Source: Cristatella mucedo
Lineage: Eukaryota; Bryozoa; Phylactolaemata; Cristatellidae
Direction of reading: 5' to 3'
DNA: 64,000 bases
Assembly: GCA_009760855.2 (NCBI GenBank)
Contig: WPIO01000022.1
Span: 2,361,001-2,425,000 of the forward strand
The number at the start of each line of letters is the position of its first letter. The stretch's first letter is position 1. Below are positions 46,004-58,436 of the stretch, one piece after another. The position numbers and the translations under genes were made by a program. A model generated the notes under the pieces. It worked only from the letters and a program-made list of their open reading frames with translations. It ran no database searches and had not been told where the DNA came from.

Positions 46004-49000
46004 TCAAAGTTCCATTTTGATATGTTTCTCCTCTATCACGAACATATTGTCAACTAAATGTTCCAGATCCATCCAACGATTGTAGACTAACTGGGCAGCA
46101 TTACGTCCAGCTACTGCTGACATTTCCATTGCAGATGCCACAATTTCTATCGAGTTTGCATAGTACAGGTTCTCGTGAAGTACGACTGGTGGAAACGAGG
46201 CTTCCGGTGAATAGAGTGGATAGGCATACCAAGGCACTGCTTTGACCAATTCGTGAGACTCGAAGAGTTCGCTGATTTGGACACTTGTCAGCTCTGCCGG
46301 AGAAAAGACCTTGTACACTCCGTCGGTAAATGACGACTCATTAACTGGAGCTTGCAACCTCATTGAGTTGAAGAACGAGTTCCCTGTTACAAATATGGAA
46401 TCGGGGAAGTCATCGGGGCTGCTGAAGCCAAATGTTTTGTAATTCGGTTTTCCCTTCACAAAGGTGCTAACGATGTGCTTATACGGCCGCAGTATTTTCT
46501 TTGCAACATCTTGCGTGAACCCAGTGAAGATCAAGTTTTCTTCCAAGCCTTCGACAAATGGTGCTGCTAGCACAACCGCATCGTATAATCTATTACCACC
46601 GACCGACAACAGCCGATAACGAGACTTGGCATCAGAGCCATGAGCCGGCGGCACTAGCTCCACAGCCAGTACCTCTTCCGTCACCACGCTAGAAGCTGCC
46701 AGCTCCAGCAGCCCCTTGGCTATTAGGTAATTTCCTCCCTTCACACTCCACAGATCATTGTCCATGCCAACAAGGCCCACAAAGCCTAAAAGCATCAAGG
46801 ATTGAGTGAGACTTTGAGCTTGCCAACGATAGAAAAGTGCTTCAACACGTTCTTAAAAGTGCGCGACCGTGGCTTACCCACAAAAGCGTGAAGGTTATCT
46901 GGAGTTTGCCCATAGTTAACCTTCATGGCAGCAGCTACGAGTTCATCAATGATCTGCTTACCAAGACCCAGATCTAGAAGTGACCGTCGAAGCTGATGCT
47001 GTGTGCTGTTGAGCATCGCATCAGACATGCTCAACAGCAAGTTAGGCAACGTCGTAAACGCCTGCAACTCTTGCTGCCAACTGTAAATGCTTACCTCCAA
47101 CGAACGGTTGCACAAATGCACTTGGCACACAGCCCACATAATTGTCGCTTTAACCGGCGATAGATACAAATAGTCAAGTGCGCAGCAACTAGCAGCTGTA
47201 TTCCTGGGGGAGCCATTATGACCTCTACCGGGCAGTGGTGCACACGACAAGAGGAGCTCTCCACACAGCATTGGTTACCAGTCAAGCAACAGATTGACTT
47301 CAAGGTTTTGTCGCTCACTTTTAGGTCTCTTCATTCTATGGCTCCAGCCTATCTTTCAGATATACTACCCCATCAGGCAAAGCATCGTACCACTCGCTTT
47401 TCGGAATCCAACAGTCTAGAAATACCTCGTACAAACCTTAAATCCTTTGGAGACCGTGCATTTAGCTCGTATGCTCCCACAGCCTGGAACTCCCTCCCGA
47501 CCTGCATCAGAACATCCCCTGACCTGACCACATTTAAAAGAAACTTAAAAACATACCTATTTAGGACAGCATTTAGTGGGTCCTTGTGATTCGTCCTCGA
47601 TGTGCTTATGCGTGCTGACACTGTTCATGCTGCCACTAACCACATTTGCATGCTGACCCAGTGCATGTAACCCCTAACCATGTTATTCATTTTGTTTGTT
47701 TTTCAAGCATGATTTTACTTACTATTCTATTGCGTATCACTTTGCAGCAAATGTAAAGCGCCTAGAAAGAGATTAAGTTCTCTGAGGGCGCTTTATCAAG
47801 TGCAATATTATTATTATTATTATTATTATTATTGACACAGGTTACGTGATGTTTTTAAATTTCGGCTCCGATGTGAAAAATGGCTGAGGCCTGGGAGGAC
47901 AAATGACACGTAGGTACTACTTGAAGGACAACAACCCATACAACCTGCAGATCAGCACGACATTTGTGAGCTTGTGCTGTTAGCTTGGTGTCACATCGAG
48001 CCACACGAGAAAAGCAGACTTTGAGCTCAGCGGGAGAACAAGAAGGTCCGACATATACACGAAACCGATCGAGCTGTGTGCAATCTGCGATAATCTGACA
48101 TGCATGCTGCTATTGGGGCACAACGCGGTGACGATTTGTGTTTTTACTAAAAAAAAACGCATCGTCGTGCCATAGTGTTCATGAAGGTGTACGGATTCGT
48201 GATTGACATATTGCTTTCATATTGTCACTCTTGTCTGCTCTTTATGACTGAGCCTACGGAGTCTGCAATGAAGCATAAGTTGGGTGGCTGACCAGCTACT
48301 GCCCTAACAGTCATCTCTGGTACAGAACCCCTGTTAATTTAGTATAAGGGCACCCGTCGCATGCATCGGTGAGAGATTGAACAAAGCTACAAAACTAATA
48401 GCCGAATTCATTGCATCTACTCAGCTTTACTCACAATCAGATGGTAAGGGAAAGGACATGGTATATAGTGCAGTGTCCAAAGGACTTTGACTCAAGCTAT
48501 TCACTCGCCAGAGAAATGGGACACTGCAAAAGGGGAAGGTACACAGTTCTGCAACAATTTAGCAGAGGCAGAATATTCCTGCACAGGGTGTTTCTTGCAC
48601 GTGCCTATTTTTTTTTATAACCATACAACCTCTCTACTGATCTAGACCAATCGCATTTGTTTCGTCGGCAGAGCTATCCAGGTGTGCAGCAACACACTAT
48701 CGTGTTCTGCAGGCAACTGGTTTCCGGTTGAATCAGTTCAAATTCAGCAAATGCAATGGGAATACTTCAGATTGATTGAACCTGCTAAAGCTAGGATGGC
48801 AGCAGGGGAATAGCCTTGACTTTGCTGTGGGGCAAAACCATTTAAGGGGGCTAGACAAGTTCACGGGAAAGCTTAACCTTGAGCATGACTGGCTCAGTTA
48901 ATGATGGCGAGTGACAGAGATCCGAATGGGGCATAGAGCTCAGCTGAAGGAGGAGGATGTGGCAAGGAGGAAGCAGGCTCTCGATATGGCCGTCCTAGGG

Positions 49001-51196
49001 TGGACAGCACAAGAGTTGAATGGCCAAGTTCAGAACATGCAAAAGTAATTGTCTTGGATGAATAGTGCTTTAAGATTTAAAGATACTAGGAGGTAAGCTA
49101 AAGTTAGCTATGTCACATGTAGTGACAAAAGTTGATGACACTCTAGGGCTGAGCTCATGGTAGTTGACGCAATATGGCAGAATGAGTGAGTTGTTACGAC
49201 TCTGGTCTGTTTCGGAGATCGTGAGTTCAACTTCCACGGACAATAACACACATTCCCTATTCTTTCTAGAGCTAAAATGTTTCTTTGTGGAGTTTAGTAC
49301 TGTATAAATCCTGCTGACGGTTTAATAAACATCTTTACATTCTCAGAACGATTAGGCAAATAAAAAAGAATCGTCTATAATTCCTTAACTATAGCAAGCA
49401 CTGTGGATTGACAAATCGAGACACTACTTCGTTACGGGTCGGTGATGGCTGCTAGATCCCTTGGCAGGCACCGACCGCAAATACAATCGAATGCTTCCAA
49501 ATAAGCACATTTACGAAAATAGCAAGTAAGAATCAAGTCGTAAGGTGGCAAAGGCTCCAACATACCGCTCGAAATCATTCAGGTACGATGCTGTAAGCTG
49601 CTGCAGCTTCACGAGCTGCGACCCATAGCGCCATAGCATCCTAAGTGATGTGAGTAAGCTGTAACGACTCGACTCGAATGTTAACTCATGGCCATCGTAA
49701 AAGGCAAAGGTGCTGCTGCCACTATCCTCATTCTTCTTAAGACCTTAAGAAACAAACGATATCAGATAAGAAAGCAAGCTAACAGATGAAAGATGTGCAT
49801 AACTATCAGCAGTCGAGTGATCTCAATGAAGATCACTTGCCTCCAGTGAAGTCGATGCTGCACTCAAGGAAGGTTAGATGAAAATTAAGCAAGGACAGAC
49901 TGAGCATCGCTGCACAACAACGGTAACATGACAGAATTAACCAATCGAAACTACCTGCAAATCGCCAGGCACTGAATGATGCAAACAGCTGCTTGCACCA
50001 GAGCCAATCAATGCTTTTTCGGTATAACTTCCCTGTGTGCTATAAAACTATCTTAGCTTCAAAAAGAGTAAGAGAAAAAGAGCCAGAGCTAGTAAAAAGA
50101 GAAATCAATTTGAAAAAGGCAAGGTCTAAGAAAAGAGTAATTAGACATAGAATGACAAACACGAAATAAGGCATGAGGCTACAGAGTAGCCAATATACAG
50201 CAATCCGGTGGAAATCATCAGCTCATACGTTCTGGAAATCCTCAAAGCAGCACGAATGAAAGATATAAAACACAAATCTTGTACTCATCTTCTTACCCAA
50301 CGTCTCCAAGAAGGATAGCATCTCACGGTTTCGCGAGTGAATCGCAGAACCGCCGGCTTCATAATCCATACCACTAAATGACACAACCCTTGCTCGGCCA
50401 CCGACTTTGCCCGCCTCGTAAACGGTGACTTTCAGCTGTGGTCCGAAAAGTTGCCGCAGGTGATAAGCACAAGAGGCGCCACCAACGCCTCCACCAATGA
50501 TGGCTACAACGAAATAAAAAGGCACCGGTAAAAATCTTTGCTTAAGGACCTGAGCCACTAATATGTACGTGCAGCTTTCGCTGCAAGTTCATGTGGAGAT
50601 CGTATGCGTTGACTATTGCTACAATTGGGTACACACTCAACTTTCTCCATGATTAGTAGCATAACTAAGGATGAGGGTCAAGAGTTGGACTTCGTCTTGT
50701 AGCTCAGTCGATGTTACCAAGCTCACGACAACACGTCCCTGCACTTTAGGGCAGGCGATGTCCTCAAGGCAAAAAGGAAATGAAAGTTACCGGTATCAGC
50801 AAAACAGAAATTACAAAACCGGCAAGAACCTCTGGAAGCTGCAAAAAGGCCGGGGAATCCACTCGCCGCAATTCCAGCGGTCGAAAAAGTTACCCACTGC
50901 TGACGATAGAGCATAAACGTAACAGAGCACTAATAAGTATAGGCTCTCTAGCTGGGACCGCGTATGGGACGTATGCTTTGGAGCACGCTAGGCCGCCGGC
51001 AGCATCGAGAGGAACTGCATTACACATCAAAGCTGGCGAATATTTAAATGAGACAGATACCCCAAGCTTTCGAGGTGGCATCGGTAATGGCACTTGATCA
51101 TTACTCCTTACCAATATTAGGAGCTGTATCATACTGAGATAAAGCGCTGCAGTGGCTTGCAGTCCCGACAACAATCAGATACAAAGGAAGAAACAT
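46004..51196 (-). CDS. PCYOX1: Prenylcysteine oxidase (PCYOX1/PCYOX1L family), complete, 5 exons
   Basis: FAD-dependent thioether oxidase that breaks down prenylcysteines from prenylated proteins, giving cysteine, a prenyl aldehyde and H2O2; a secretory/lysosomal enzyme. Minus-strand exons: 51112-51196, 50297-50503, 49566-49743, 46878-47080 and 46004-46785 (stop included). Total 1455 nt, 484 residues (human PCYOX1 is about 505). Donors are GTAAGG, GTAAGA, GTATGT and GTAAGC; acceptors are all AG and phases match at every joint. Exon 1 gives a signal peptide starting MFLPLYLIVVGTASHCSA; its ATG has A at -3. Exon 2 has the dinucleotide-binding motif IIGGGVGGASCAYHL, then VTVYEAG and GGRARV. Exon 3 begins LKKNEDSGSS and exon 4 runs WQQELQAF to LHAFV. 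Exon 5 contains LWSVKGGN, HIVSTFVKG, WYAYPLYSP and SAMEMSAVAGRNAA, all familiar in the family. Intron 4 is about 2.5 kb and holds a LINE A copy. PCYOX1 and PCYOX1L cannot be separated here. No polyadenylation signal was identified. Confidence 0.96.
47240..47833 (+). mobile_element. LINE family A fragment in PCYOX1 intron 4
   Basis: [60 protein letters not shown], then the 3' end and a long ATT tail to about 47833. It is antisense to PCYOX1 and relatively well preserved. Confidence 0.88.
47834..49565. other. Rest of PCYOX1 intron 4
   Basis: Intronic sequence without recognisable repeats or exons. Confidence 0.6.
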
Positions 51197-51807
51197 GCTG
51201 GTAAGTCATACGGGAAGGCGGGGCGGATAGTATCCCAGCGGGCAACGTACATCCGGTACTGGTTTCTCATATTTGTGTGGCCTCCTGCACACTCTCAAAC
51301 GACGCAGATACTCAGAAGATCGGGAGTTTGTCAAGGGAAATTAATATTTTTTAGGGAGCAGAACTTTGAAGTTCGCTTAGCCAGCCGTTCGTGGCGCACA
51401 GAGTGTATTTTCTAGCGGGCAGGTGTAGGGCTACACTCGCCGTCAACCCACAGGACGCATCTTCGCGACAGCGGTAGGTCTGCTCTTTATAGGAACTGAA
51501 CTAATTGACATGCATTTGACATCCGCGAAACATAATTTCGTTCTAATCGATCTAGGCTTGTAAATTGGTGCCCTAACTTCGTCTCTCGGCTGATTTTTTC
51601 TCTGAGCTGAGAGCTAAAATTTGCGAAACGAGTCAGCTTCAGATACCCCACCGCTCGTTGGCGCAGCCAACGACCTTGGGAACGCCGAAGAATCCGCCCA
51701 GAATGCTGTGTCTCACTCATTCACTGGAAGTGATTAGCTCGCAGTGAAAGCATCAGTGCTGTTCTGGCATTTGTGCTTGCAGTTATTTAGTATAACTTCG
51801 TTTTCCA
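51197..51807 (-). promoter_or_regulatory. Upstream region of PCYOX1
   Basis: The 600 bp before the start codon hold no recognisable exon or repeat until the pogo/Tigger relic. The promoter role is inferred from position only. Confidence 0.35.
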
Positions 51808-52053
51808 GCCACGGATCCTAAGAAAGTGAGTGCGAAGGACGGTGCTGAGAAGAAGAAGAAGAAGCTGATGATGTGCACTGAACTAAAGAAAGAAATGGTC
51901 TAAAAAATGACCAATGTGTAGTCGACTCGGTAAAGCATACGAGCGCAGCACGTCTACGATCTGTACCGTGCACTGAAGTAGAAGGAGTCGATGAAGGGTG
52001 TAACGTCAGCCAAGGGAGTTCAAAGAATTTCTAAACAATGGAAATCTATATAA
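51808..52053 (+). pseudogene. pogo/Tigger-like transposase N-terminal relic
   Basis: The plus strand reads a lysine-rich start (PKKVSAKDG, KKKKKLM, TELKKEMV) and, in a shifted frame, YERSTSTICTV. It then reads KESMKGVTSAKGVQRISKQ. This order matches the helix-turn-helix start of Tigger transposases (YxxSTSTICTxLKxKEAIKG...AKGV). Several stops and a frameshift show it is dead. It lies about 600 bp upstream of the PCYOX1 start, in the opposite orientation. Confidence 0.7.
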
Positions 52054-52329
52054 TCTAAAGATGTGAATAACGAAGCAGTACTTCTGTCTATTCACTTATA
52101 ACCACCGCAGACTCTGTGAGTTTGGTAACTTAATTTGAAATACCTACTTTACAAAGCGTCTAGGTTGTGATCTGCTGCTCTGACGCTGAACACACCGCTT
52201 TTCTTCACAGCCGGCATACTATTGACGGTGTCTGCACCATGAGCAATGCGATTGTTGCCATCTTTTATTACTTGCTCAGAGACTGCTTTGCAACGATGCG
52301 CAATGCAGTCATTAATAATAACTAATAAT

Positions 52330-52480
52330 TAATAATAACTGATTTGACAGCCTCATTTGTATAGCGGCAGAAGAGCCTTGATGGTTATCATCACCGCTTG
52401 CAGTGGACAACAAAGTATAGCCCAGTGCAGGACTCAAAACCCAAGACACCGATCGTGAAGAACGAGTACCTTGCCTCCTG
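52330..52480 (-). repeat. tRNA-derived SINE family 1
   Basis: TGATTTGACAGCCTCATTTG, TATAGCGGCAGAAGAGCC, ATCATCACCGCTTGCAGTGG and GGACTCAAAACCCAAGAC (decayed B box). Confidence 0.7.
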
Positions 52481-52879
52481 GTCGAAGAAGCAGGGGGGAA
52501 TGATCGCAAGCCGATGACACTTATAGCAACTGGTAGGCGACGCACTGGTATGTGGACAGATGCATTGTCAGTTAATTGGTGTTCAACTAGCGAAGTGAAC
52601 CCAGGTTTTTTTAATGAACACATTTTTTGTGATTCATGACCAGCTCAGAAAATGCAGACGGGTACATCGACCATTCAATGCTCGTCAAGTCGCTTAAGGC
52701 CGGTATTGTATTATTCTCGGTAATCTGATCGCCAAGGTGGTAGTTAACACATTACTCATTAAAGTAAGAGGATGCTGTGAATCTGCCCGATACTTTGTTC
52801 ACATCGGCATATTGTATAGCCCTGCCACTAGTGTTGCAGTAGTCAGGACTGTGACGTGCGACTGCACTACTATTGGGCA

Positions 52880-53560
52880 CCAAAAAGCATTAGCATGGTA
52901 TGTTGACATTGTCCACGGTCAACCGTCTGTGCAGAAGGTCTATAATGGCAAAATGTTGCACCATAAAGTCGTTACCGAGAATGACAAGTACCTCTAGAAA
53001 CCTCGCAACAAGGAAGCAAAGCTTTGTTGGCTGAACTGACGGCACCTTGATTTCCAGCACAACTGCTCTGTCAATGCCAAAGCTCTTACTTCCTGTGGCA
53101 TTCACCAAGTTTTCGAGGTCAATTGGTATTCTTACACGGGTGCACAATTTCCGTGAGGCTTCGCAGAGCACTGTCGAGCCACTAACAATCAATGCTTCGA
53201 ACGGTTGGCCATGAATAGAAACAGAAATAAAAGCAGCTTAAAGGCCACCAGTTGCCAAGATCTCAGTACTGGTTGGCCGCAGGTGTGACGGTGAAGCCTG
53301 TCTCGAAGCGTGCCTACATTGACGACTACCGTTTCGTTGAGAAGGTTGCCCATTTCCCTGCTGTCTCCGGTTGGCACAGTACTTGGCAGTTCGGCCGAGA
53401 CCCGATACTTCAAAGCAGCGAATAGCACCCGAGTGGTTTCTCTGTGAACTTGGATTGTGGCTATTAGTGCAGCAAGCATCCAGTCTGCCGGTTAGGTTAT
53501 CGCGGCTGCAACAACGAGTGATTCGCCGGGCTCTTTATTTCTCTCTACTACACAGATCAT
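52880..53560 (-). pseudogene. LTR retrotransposon gag-protease relic
   Basis: Minus strand: CFEVSGLGRTAKYC is a decayed CCHC zinc knuckle (second Cys and the His lost). A Gln/Arg-rich linker and one stop follow. Then comes a retropepsin: GQPFEALIVSGSTV (the active-site Asp of DSGST replaced by Val), NATGSKSFGI, and VILGNDFMVQHFAIIDLLHRR for the LGxDFLxxxxxxIDxxxxR block. Two breaks are enough to call it inactive. No RT was recognised to the left. Confidence 0.7.
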
Positions 53561-54249
53561 TGAAGAAGTTAACTTTTTCATCGAAATCTTGAGCTGGCTT
53601 AGGCGCGCGTTTGTTCCACTCATCGCTCCCGTTGTCGGACGGCGCATTTAAAAAGTCACCCGTGTGAATGCCTTCTAATTCCTATCCGATGAACAATATC
53701 AGAAGCCGCTTTAACGACCTTCAAAACTTCAATTGATAGGTCAAGTGGCTATAAGGTTTTCGGTTTTCAAGGCGCTTCTCTTTGACGTGCACGCTTTCAG
53801 TACGAGGGCAGATTAAATAGTTTGAGGAGCATGAGAGTTGTTAGCTTTCTTTTAATGTTAGCAAGTGACCAGCTATAAGGTAAGTGCTATTATATTTTCT
53901 TAAAATGCTACCAGGCTAGCATTCAACAGCTTCTTCAATAAGCTTTTAAGGTCAAATAGAGAACATTGAATGACAAGGTGAGTCTATCTTATGTTTATCA
54001 AACACAATTTTTCAGAGCGCGAGAAAACCCATCGGCACAACATGTCGTGACCCATTTCGCCAGTGCTTTCCGTTAAAATTTTGAAGATTTTTCTCAGTTA
54101 AGAAGTGATGGTTTGTGCGCATTTCGCTTAAATTAAAGTGAAACCAAAATGAATTCGAAGGTATTCTTCCAAATGAGAAATCATTCTAAGACGTCTACGT
54201 GTCGAGTACCGTTAATATGACACGCGATGCTAATGTTCCTGGGATTTAA

Positions 54250-55020
54250 TAATACTATTTATAATAATATTACATTTGCATAGCATCCTCAGAGAACTTA
54301 ATCTTTTTCTATGCACTTTACATATGCTGTAAATGGAGCGCGACTTTTTGGTTAATGGTAACGTGCACAACGTCAACAAGCATAATATGGTTAGAGGTAA
54401 CCTGCACTTGTCAAAATGTAAATATGGTCATCAGTAGCATGCGCAGTGTCAGCACCCATAACAAAGGACAAATCGCAAGAACCCATGTAATACTGTGAGA
54501 AGCAGGTGCGATTTTAGCTTCTTAAATATCGCCGAGTCAGGGGATATCGTGAGGTCAGTTGGTGGTGAATTTCAGGCTTTGGGAGCACATGACCCATAGG
54601 CGTAGCCTGCAAAGTATTTGAGGTTAGTTCGAGGCAGACCTACGCGATTTGAATCAGAAAAGTGGGTGTCACTTTAGCTAGGCCGGTAGAGGAATAGTTC
54701 ATGAAATGACCTAAAGTGAGTGACAGAACCTTGAAGTGAGCAAGCTGATTGATTGGGGGCCAGTGCAGGTCAACTTAATGTGGCAGTTGCAACGCTGATG
54801 ACAAGCTTAGCTGCCAAGTTTTACACCAACTGCCTGATTGCACAGGCCGGTAGACAACCAAACAGTGAGTAACAGAAGTCGAAAGAGGGTTCGATAAATG
54901 CTGAGATCCAATTTCGGTGTAGAATCAATGTGTTTAAGCAGGCCCTAATATTCGTCACGTTACGTAGCAGAAAGTAGGCAGTCTAGACTGTATAGCCAAT
55001 CTAGTCGTCTAGTACTAGCG
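54250..55020 (-). mobile_element. LINE family A 3' fragment, old
   Basis: Reversed tail at 54250, the 3' end motif, the GGGGATATCGTGAGGTCAG block equal to the SPDLTTFK region, and a far end that matches the RT fragment at 6.2 kb. Confidence 0.75.
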
Positions 55021-55169
55021 ATTTATTCGGACAGACTTTAAAGAATATTTCGCTGCGTCGTTAAGGCACCTCGATAGCGTCAAACGGCCTCGACTCAGCA
55101 CACTGTTCTTCCATTTAATATAACAGTTGCCGATTTGAACGCAGCCCCCGTCTTTATTGCCGCTGCACT

Positions 55170-55345
55170 TACTCCATTCATAGCGATGGCTCACTAGGTA
55201 AGGCGGTTGCTTTCACGACCTCGGTTCCGAGGTCGTGCGTTCGATTCCTGCGGTGGGCGATTCTTTATCGCCACTGCAAGCGGTAGTGATAGCCGTAAAG
55301 GGCTCTTCTGTCGCAATACAAAAAGAGGCTGTTTAATCAGCTAGG
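55170..55345 (+). repeat. tRNA-derived SINE family 1, best copy
   Basis: A-box side GATGGCTCACTAGGTAAGG, hairpin ACCTCGGTTCCGAGGT, B box GTTCGATTCC, body CCACTGCAAGCGGTAGTGAT and AGGCTGTTTAATCAGCTAG end. Confidence 0.85.
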
Positions 55346-55879
55346 ATTTATTTATTTATTATTCATACTCGCAATCGGACCCACAAGTAGCCGCGTGTAG
55401 TCCACGAAAAACAAGGGAGGCTTTGAAGGTAGTCAAATTGACTATGTACACTGCTATTTTGTGGCACACAGCACAGCTGCGAAGCTATTGATTAAAAATT
55501 AAATAGAACCGTTGGCTGCAAAACTGGTCAACTAACCGGGATGCACACAGTTTACACAGACCATGTTATGGACACCCTCGTCGTTTATATGATAATAACA
55601 AGTATTTTGCTCGACGAGAATCGAGTCTCGATCCAGGTGCTTTACTAATCGCTGTAAGAGAAGCAATAGCCAAGAGTTAGCGAAAAGCAAGGTATAATGC
55701 AAAGAATATTTGGCAAGGGCGTTGCGACGACACTCGGAGCCACGGTTTAGTAGCACTCCTGCTTAGTGACATACTCTGAAGCGTGCACGTGCGAGCGAGA
55801 ACCGGTGAGCGTGCAAAGCGGAAATCCGGAACAAAAATGACCGGTTCGCTGTTAAACGAGGAGAGCTGAGAGGAACCGA

Positions 55880-56240
55880 TGAGTGTCTAATGATGCCAAG
55901 TCGTTGCATGTGGCGAAGGAAGCCGCGAGAGAGTTGCCTGCTTTCGGTGCATACGAACTAAAGGGTCGACCAACAACGCATTCCAGATTAGTACTAGCAG
56001 CAGGAAGACGAATGGGAGCTCGGGAGCTGGTGCGTCGCGAGCGTACAGCGGAGGAGCAATGAGGTCAATGATAGATAGGCGGGTGCAAGAGACCTGTAGT
56101 CCAGCGAGAGGATTTTGAAGTCGATTCAATACTTGGAAGGGAGCCAGTGAGGCTCAGACAAAGGTCGTGCGGTTCGCGGCAGCTATGCCGCTGACGATAG
56201 GCCAGAGGAGCAGCCGAGTTTTGCGTCGGTTGCGGAAGAT
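55880..56240 (-). mobile_element. LINE RT C-terminal fragment
   Basis: Minus frame [16 protein letters not shown] corresponds to [15 protein letters not shown]. No tail is seen. Confidence 0.6.
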
Positions 56241-56264
56241 CGAGAGCGCGGGCCGAAAGTCATG

Positions 56265-56338
56265 CCCGACGGGAATTGTAGTGATAGCCGCTAAAGCTCT
56301 TCTGCCGCTGCATAAACGAGGCTGTTTAATTAGCCGAA
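56265..56338 (+). repeat. SINE family 1 3' body fragment
   Basis: GTAGTGATAGCCGCTAAAGC to AGGCTGTTTAATTAGCCG only; the tRNA-like head is missing. Confidence 0.6.
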
Positions 56339-56766
56339 CTTTACCCAGGGGCGAAGTTTCGCACCTGAAAAAAATTCTGGGTGCCGTGGTGCATTGACGT
56401 GCCGTAGTCGGGTCGCTTTTGTCGCTGAGACCGGAAATTCTAGCTCTTTGTGCGAGAGTAGCGTCATCAGCCGGCTGTCAGCGTCCGTGATTGACGGCAC
56501 GCCACCGCGACCCCTCTACAATTTGGCCGAGCCAGCTGCTTGAAAGCACACAGGGGCTCGACGATCGCCGCCACCCAATCACGTGGTCGGTTGAGTTTTC
56601 AAAACGGAATGAAATGATGAGGCGAAAAATGTTAGCGGCTCCTGACTGTGAAGATTGGGAAAAGGACGCCATCGTAAGCTTACAGTGAAGCGATATAAAA
56701 GAACTCAACTCAAGTGATGGTGCCCACTCCTGCATTCGGTTTTGAAGTGAGCCGTTCGCCGCAGCT

Positions 56767-56900
56767 GATGCCGTGCAGATGTGGTCCTCAGCCGTTTCTG
56801 TATGCACAGACAGACGCGGACTTGTCGAATTGTTGCGCTCCTGGGGGGGGGGGTGGTGGAGGGTCGCTTCCGCCCTACCCTTCCGGCGGCATACCTGCGC
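56767..56900 (+). repeat. Duplicated segment, copy 1
   Basis: Shares AGATGTGGTCCTCAGC, TATGCACAGACAGACGCGG, GGGTCGCTTCCGCCCT and CCGGCGGCA in the same order with 58319-58436. It has a longer G-run in the middle. Confidence 0.8.
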
Positions 56901-57291
56901 GTATCGGCGAAAATAATGCGACTCGTTAAGCATTGCACTCCGAGCCAGCAGTTTCACGCGACCGACATCGATCGCGCCTATCCAAAGGAACCGGGTGGCG
57001 CCGGCACGTTGGCCGCCGGCTACTAGCCAGCTTAGCAGCCTGCCGCCAGCGCGATCAGCCAAGAGCTGGCTAGCCCTTGTTCGCGTGGCGCGAACCCGCG
57101 CCCGTCTTGCCTTTTGCCGTGGCAAGACCCGTACCGGGTTGACCTCCTCGCAGATGGGTAAGCAATTAAGTCAAGTGACCAGCGGATGCTACGACGTAAT
57201 AGAAACATCCTCACCGGAGGAGGGCGGAAACGACCTGCACGGTTGATGCGAAGAGGCTCGGCCGTAGTTCGCCTAGAGCGACTGGAAATAC

Positions 57292-57419
57292 ATACCTGCG
57301 TGGAGATATTCTGCTCTTATATATTACAAAGGTATACATAAATATTAAGATATATTTATATATACCTCTTATGAAATATACCTCTCATATATACCTGCGT
57401 GGAGATATTCTGCTCTTAT
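57292..57419 (+). repeat. 29-bp direct repeat flanking an AT-rich insert
   Basis: The same 29 bases (starting ATACCTGCGTGGAGATATTC) occur at 57292-57320 and 57391-57419 without a mismatch. Between them are 70 bp of AT-rich sequence made of TATACCTCT-like pieces. Confidence 0.88.
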
Positions 57420-58318
57420 TGCGCTGCAAAGAGTAGCACTCGTTCCGTCAGGAGTCGCTACAGCGAACCAGTAACTGTCGCCAAGGTATGGTGACCCTGA
57501 AAAGCGGCCGCGCTAAGGTTCGTTGAGTCGGAGCATGAGATCAGCCACAGGCTACACGTAAAAAACAGGTGTAGCTGCTGCTGCGACGAGCAGCTACAGA
57601 CGCGAAATGCGGCAGCCAATTTTCCAGATGCGAGATTCGCCAGTTCGAGATTAAAATCGGCAGCTATGGCTGCTGCAATTGTTCAGCTACTTAGCTACGG
57701 CCAAAAAACAGCGACTTTGAGATGAATCGCTTGCTTAATGCATTCGACCATCAATTGGAAACTAGCTCGAAGATCCTTCCAGAATGAGCCACACGCGAGT
57801 GGACGCGACGCCGAATTACAATTATTTGGCTGCCGAAATGTTGGCACTCTCTTGGGGGAGGTATTAATTTTAACTCGCAATAATACTAATAATTTGGAAA
57901 TGAATTTTACGATTTTAACTGGTGCCCGCGTGCGGCGCCACCACGCGCGAGTTTGAGTAAGTAAAAAACCGGATATGCGTGGTCTGAACGGAACGCTTGG
58001 GAATTAAGCAGGCTTTGCGTCGGTAGCAAAAACAGCGAAAATCAGGCTGATCGAGTGAAAAGGGGAAAACCCGACGAAATTCCGGCTGAACCTGCTGGGA
58101 GATAAACTTCCTCATTTCGACTGCTGCGCTAAGGGAGGCGAAAGTTATAGTTACCGCTAGCTAGCAAAGCCCGCAGTCCGAATGCGTGGGGGTAACAATT
58201 ACCGTTCAATAAAAATAATCTTGGATTGTGAGCAGAAAGCATGCCACTTTTTCGAATCGGCCAATGCAGCTTAGCGAACAAATTGTGCTTCTTTAATCTC
58301 GCAGCGATGCCTCCTCTA

Positions 58319-58436
58319 GATGTGGTCCTCAGCAGCTTCCGTATGCACAGACAGACGCGGTCTTGTCGAATAGGGGCGCTCCGGTAGGAGGGTCGCTTCC
58401 GCCCTTCGCTGCCGGCGGCACACCTACGCGTAAAGG
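58319..58436 (+). repeat. Duplicated segment, copy 2
   Basis: Direct copy of 56767-56900, about 1.55 kb away, lacking the long G-run. Neither copy is recognised as a known element. Confidence 0.8.

Noticed and set aside
53371-53592. Plus-strand frames over 52.7-53.6 kb
   Set aside because: Shadows of the minus-strand gag-protease relic, which carries recognisable motifs.
53810-53880. Possible third copy of the 36-38 kb LTR
   Set aside because: Only a short block around CATGAGAGTTGTTAGC resembles it; too little to support.
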